Shown here in pieces: positions 7,139 to 7,821 of a stretch of 7,821 bases of DNA (position 1 is its first letter; every line of letters begins with the position of its first letter). The DNA comes from JAZQLP01 sp045629205 (GTDB lineage: Bacteria; Bacillota; Clostridia; Oscillospirales; UBA644). The notes under the pieces are model-generated. The model saw only the letters and a list, made by a program, of their open reading frames with translations, was not told where the DNA came from and did not search any database. Both the position numbers and the translations under genes were made by a program. The DNA is taken from positions 1-7,821 of the forward strand of contig JAZQQT010000195.1 in NCBI GenBank assembly GCA_045629205.1, read 5' to 3'.

Positions 7139-7177
7139 GTAACCGGAAGGTGTAAAAGCCTTCCGGTTACTGCTTTT
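7139..7177 (+). terminator. 12-bp hairpin, probable terminator of the G5-3D gene
   Basis: GTAACCGGAAGG (7139-7150) pairs perfectly with CCTTCCGGTTAC (7159-7170) around an 8-base loop, followed by TGCTTTT. The T-run is short and offset by three bases, weaker than the other two terminators in the window. There is no T-run on the minus-strand side, so it does not look like a good terminator for the convergent recombinase gene, whose stop codon occupies 7177-7179. An alternative role in the recombinase attachment region cannot be excluded. Confidence 0.6.
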
Positions 7178-7821
7178 CAAGCGGTTATGCGTTTCTTTGT
7201 GACGGTCGCGTCGGTTTTCAGCGTAGTGGCAGAGTTCTTTGCTTCCGGTGCCTGAAAGGTGTAGTAAATCACGACGGTGTTTCCGCAGGTGCGTGAGTAC
7301 TTTTCCTCCTTTTCAAACACCTCAATGCGTCGAATGAAGGTGTGGAGCAGTTCTGCCGTCAGTTTCGGCATCTCGACGTATTCCCGCGCTTTGGCAATGA
7401 ATTCGGTGACGTACATTTCCCGCAGATTGAGCTCGGAGATTTTTTCTGTCACCGAGGCAAGCTCCTGCTTCAGTTCTGCCTGTTCCTGCTCGTACCCGGC
7501 TGCCATCTCGTCGTAGCGTTCTACGGTGATTCGTCCTTCCACCCGGTCTTCGTACATACAGCGGAGAATGTTGCTGATTTTTACGATGCGTTCCTCGATA
7601 CTGCGTTTTTCCCTGTCGGCGGTAGCATAGAATTTCTTTGCTTCCGCTTCGCCGTTCTTCGTGGCAATCGCGTAAAACTCATCGCTGTGCTCACGGGCGT
7701 ATGCCGTGATCCGCTTCAGATCTCTGAGAACAACTTCCTCGATTATTTCTTCACGAATATAGTGCGAAGTACAATCAACAGTTCTCCTTTGGTATCCACC
7801 ACACTGAAATACGTTGTTTTC
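7177..7821 (-). CDS. Large serine site-specific recombinase, C-terminal part (zinc ribbon, coiled coil, DUF4368)
   Basis: The minus-strand frame stays open from the stop at 7179-7177 to the right edge, giving 214 residues; the start and the catalytic serine domain lie outside. The fragment begins with the end of a recombinase zinc ribbon (Cys7 and Cys17 in FQCGGY...DCTSHYIREE). A long charged helix region carries VLRDLKRITAYAREH and the family phrase MYEDRVEGRI...AAGYEQEQAELKQEL (about 89-120), probably the coiled coil of large serine integrases. Residues about 132-189 match the DUF4368 tail, ending TVVIYYTF, followed by a divergent basic tail. Such enzymes integrate and excise Tn4451/Tn5397-like elements or prophages by strand exchange between attachment sites. 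An ATG at 7557 is internal, not the start. Sampled GC is higher than at the left end (about 57% over 7441-7500). It is convergent with the G5-3D gene, so the element end may lie in 7081-7176. Confidence 0.88.
   Translation of the reverse strand, partial: ENNVFQCGGYQRRTVDCTSHYIREEIIEEVVLRDLKRITAYAREHSDEFYAIATKNGEAEAKKFYATADREKRSIEERIVKISNILRCMYEDRVEGRITVERYDEMAAGYEQEQAELKQELASVTEKISELNLREMYVTEFIAKAREYVEMPKLTAELLHTFIRRIEVFEKEEKYSRTCGNTVVIYYTFQAPEAKNSATTLKTDATVTKKRITA

Noticed and set aside
7177..7557. Recombinase tail as a complete 126-residue protein
   Set aside because: The frame continues without a stop to the right edge, through the rest of the helix region and the zinc ribbon typical of large serine recombinases.
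1..7821. CRISPR array, tRNA, rRNA or riboswitch
   Set aside because: I found no regularly spaced direct repeats, no cloverleaf-like sequence and no recognisable riboswitch core in the short intergenic gaps.

Overview
The window looks like chromosomal DNA from a low-to-mid GC Gram-positive anaerobe of the Bacillota, most likely an uncultured gut member of the Clostridia. Four things point there: a YabE-type DUF348/G5/3D cell-wall protein, strong Shine-Dalgarno sites of the AAGGAG/AGAGG type, near-consensus sigma-A promoters with extended -10 elements, and a clostridial-style large serine recombinase. The lineage is inferred from style, not from a marker gene.

Layout, left to right. (1) Positions 1-514 are the 3' end of a probable secreted papain-fold (CHAP/amidase-like) cysteine hydrolase with a C-terminal zinc-ribbon-like CxxC...CxxC segment. 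(2) Nine bases later comes an AraC-family regulator with an N-terminal double HTH and a C-terminal GyrI-like effector domain (524-1420), closed by a strong intrinsic terminator. (3) A sigma-A promoter at 1501-1529 starts a two-gene operon. It holds a GH2 LacZ-type beta-galactosidase (1580-4612) and a 408-residue TIM-barrel glycosidase-like protein of unknown specificity (4648-5874), and ends in a second intrinsic terminator. (4) A perfect-consensus promoter at 5942-5970 drives a membrane-anchored DUF348-G5-3D protein (true start 6025, not 5932), which probably remodels peptidoglycan. A 12-bp hairpin follows it. (5) From 7821 back to 7177 on the minus strand lies the C-terminal part of a large serine recombinase, still open at the window edge. 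It is more GC-rich than the left end of the window and probably marks one end of an integrated element.

How the genes may work together: the regulator, GH2 enzyme and TIM-barrel protein form a plausible small sugar-utilisation locus, with the regulator sensing a small molecule and the operon cleaving beta-galactosides or related glycosides in the cytoplasm. The window contains no transporter. The G5-3D gene is an independent housekeeping unit.

I see no CRISPR array, tRNA, rRNA or recognisable riboswitch, and no clear case for a wholly new system. The points most worth following are the unassigned TIM-barrel protein, the repeated terminator-promoter module on both sides of the lacZ operon, and the recombinase junction at the right edge.
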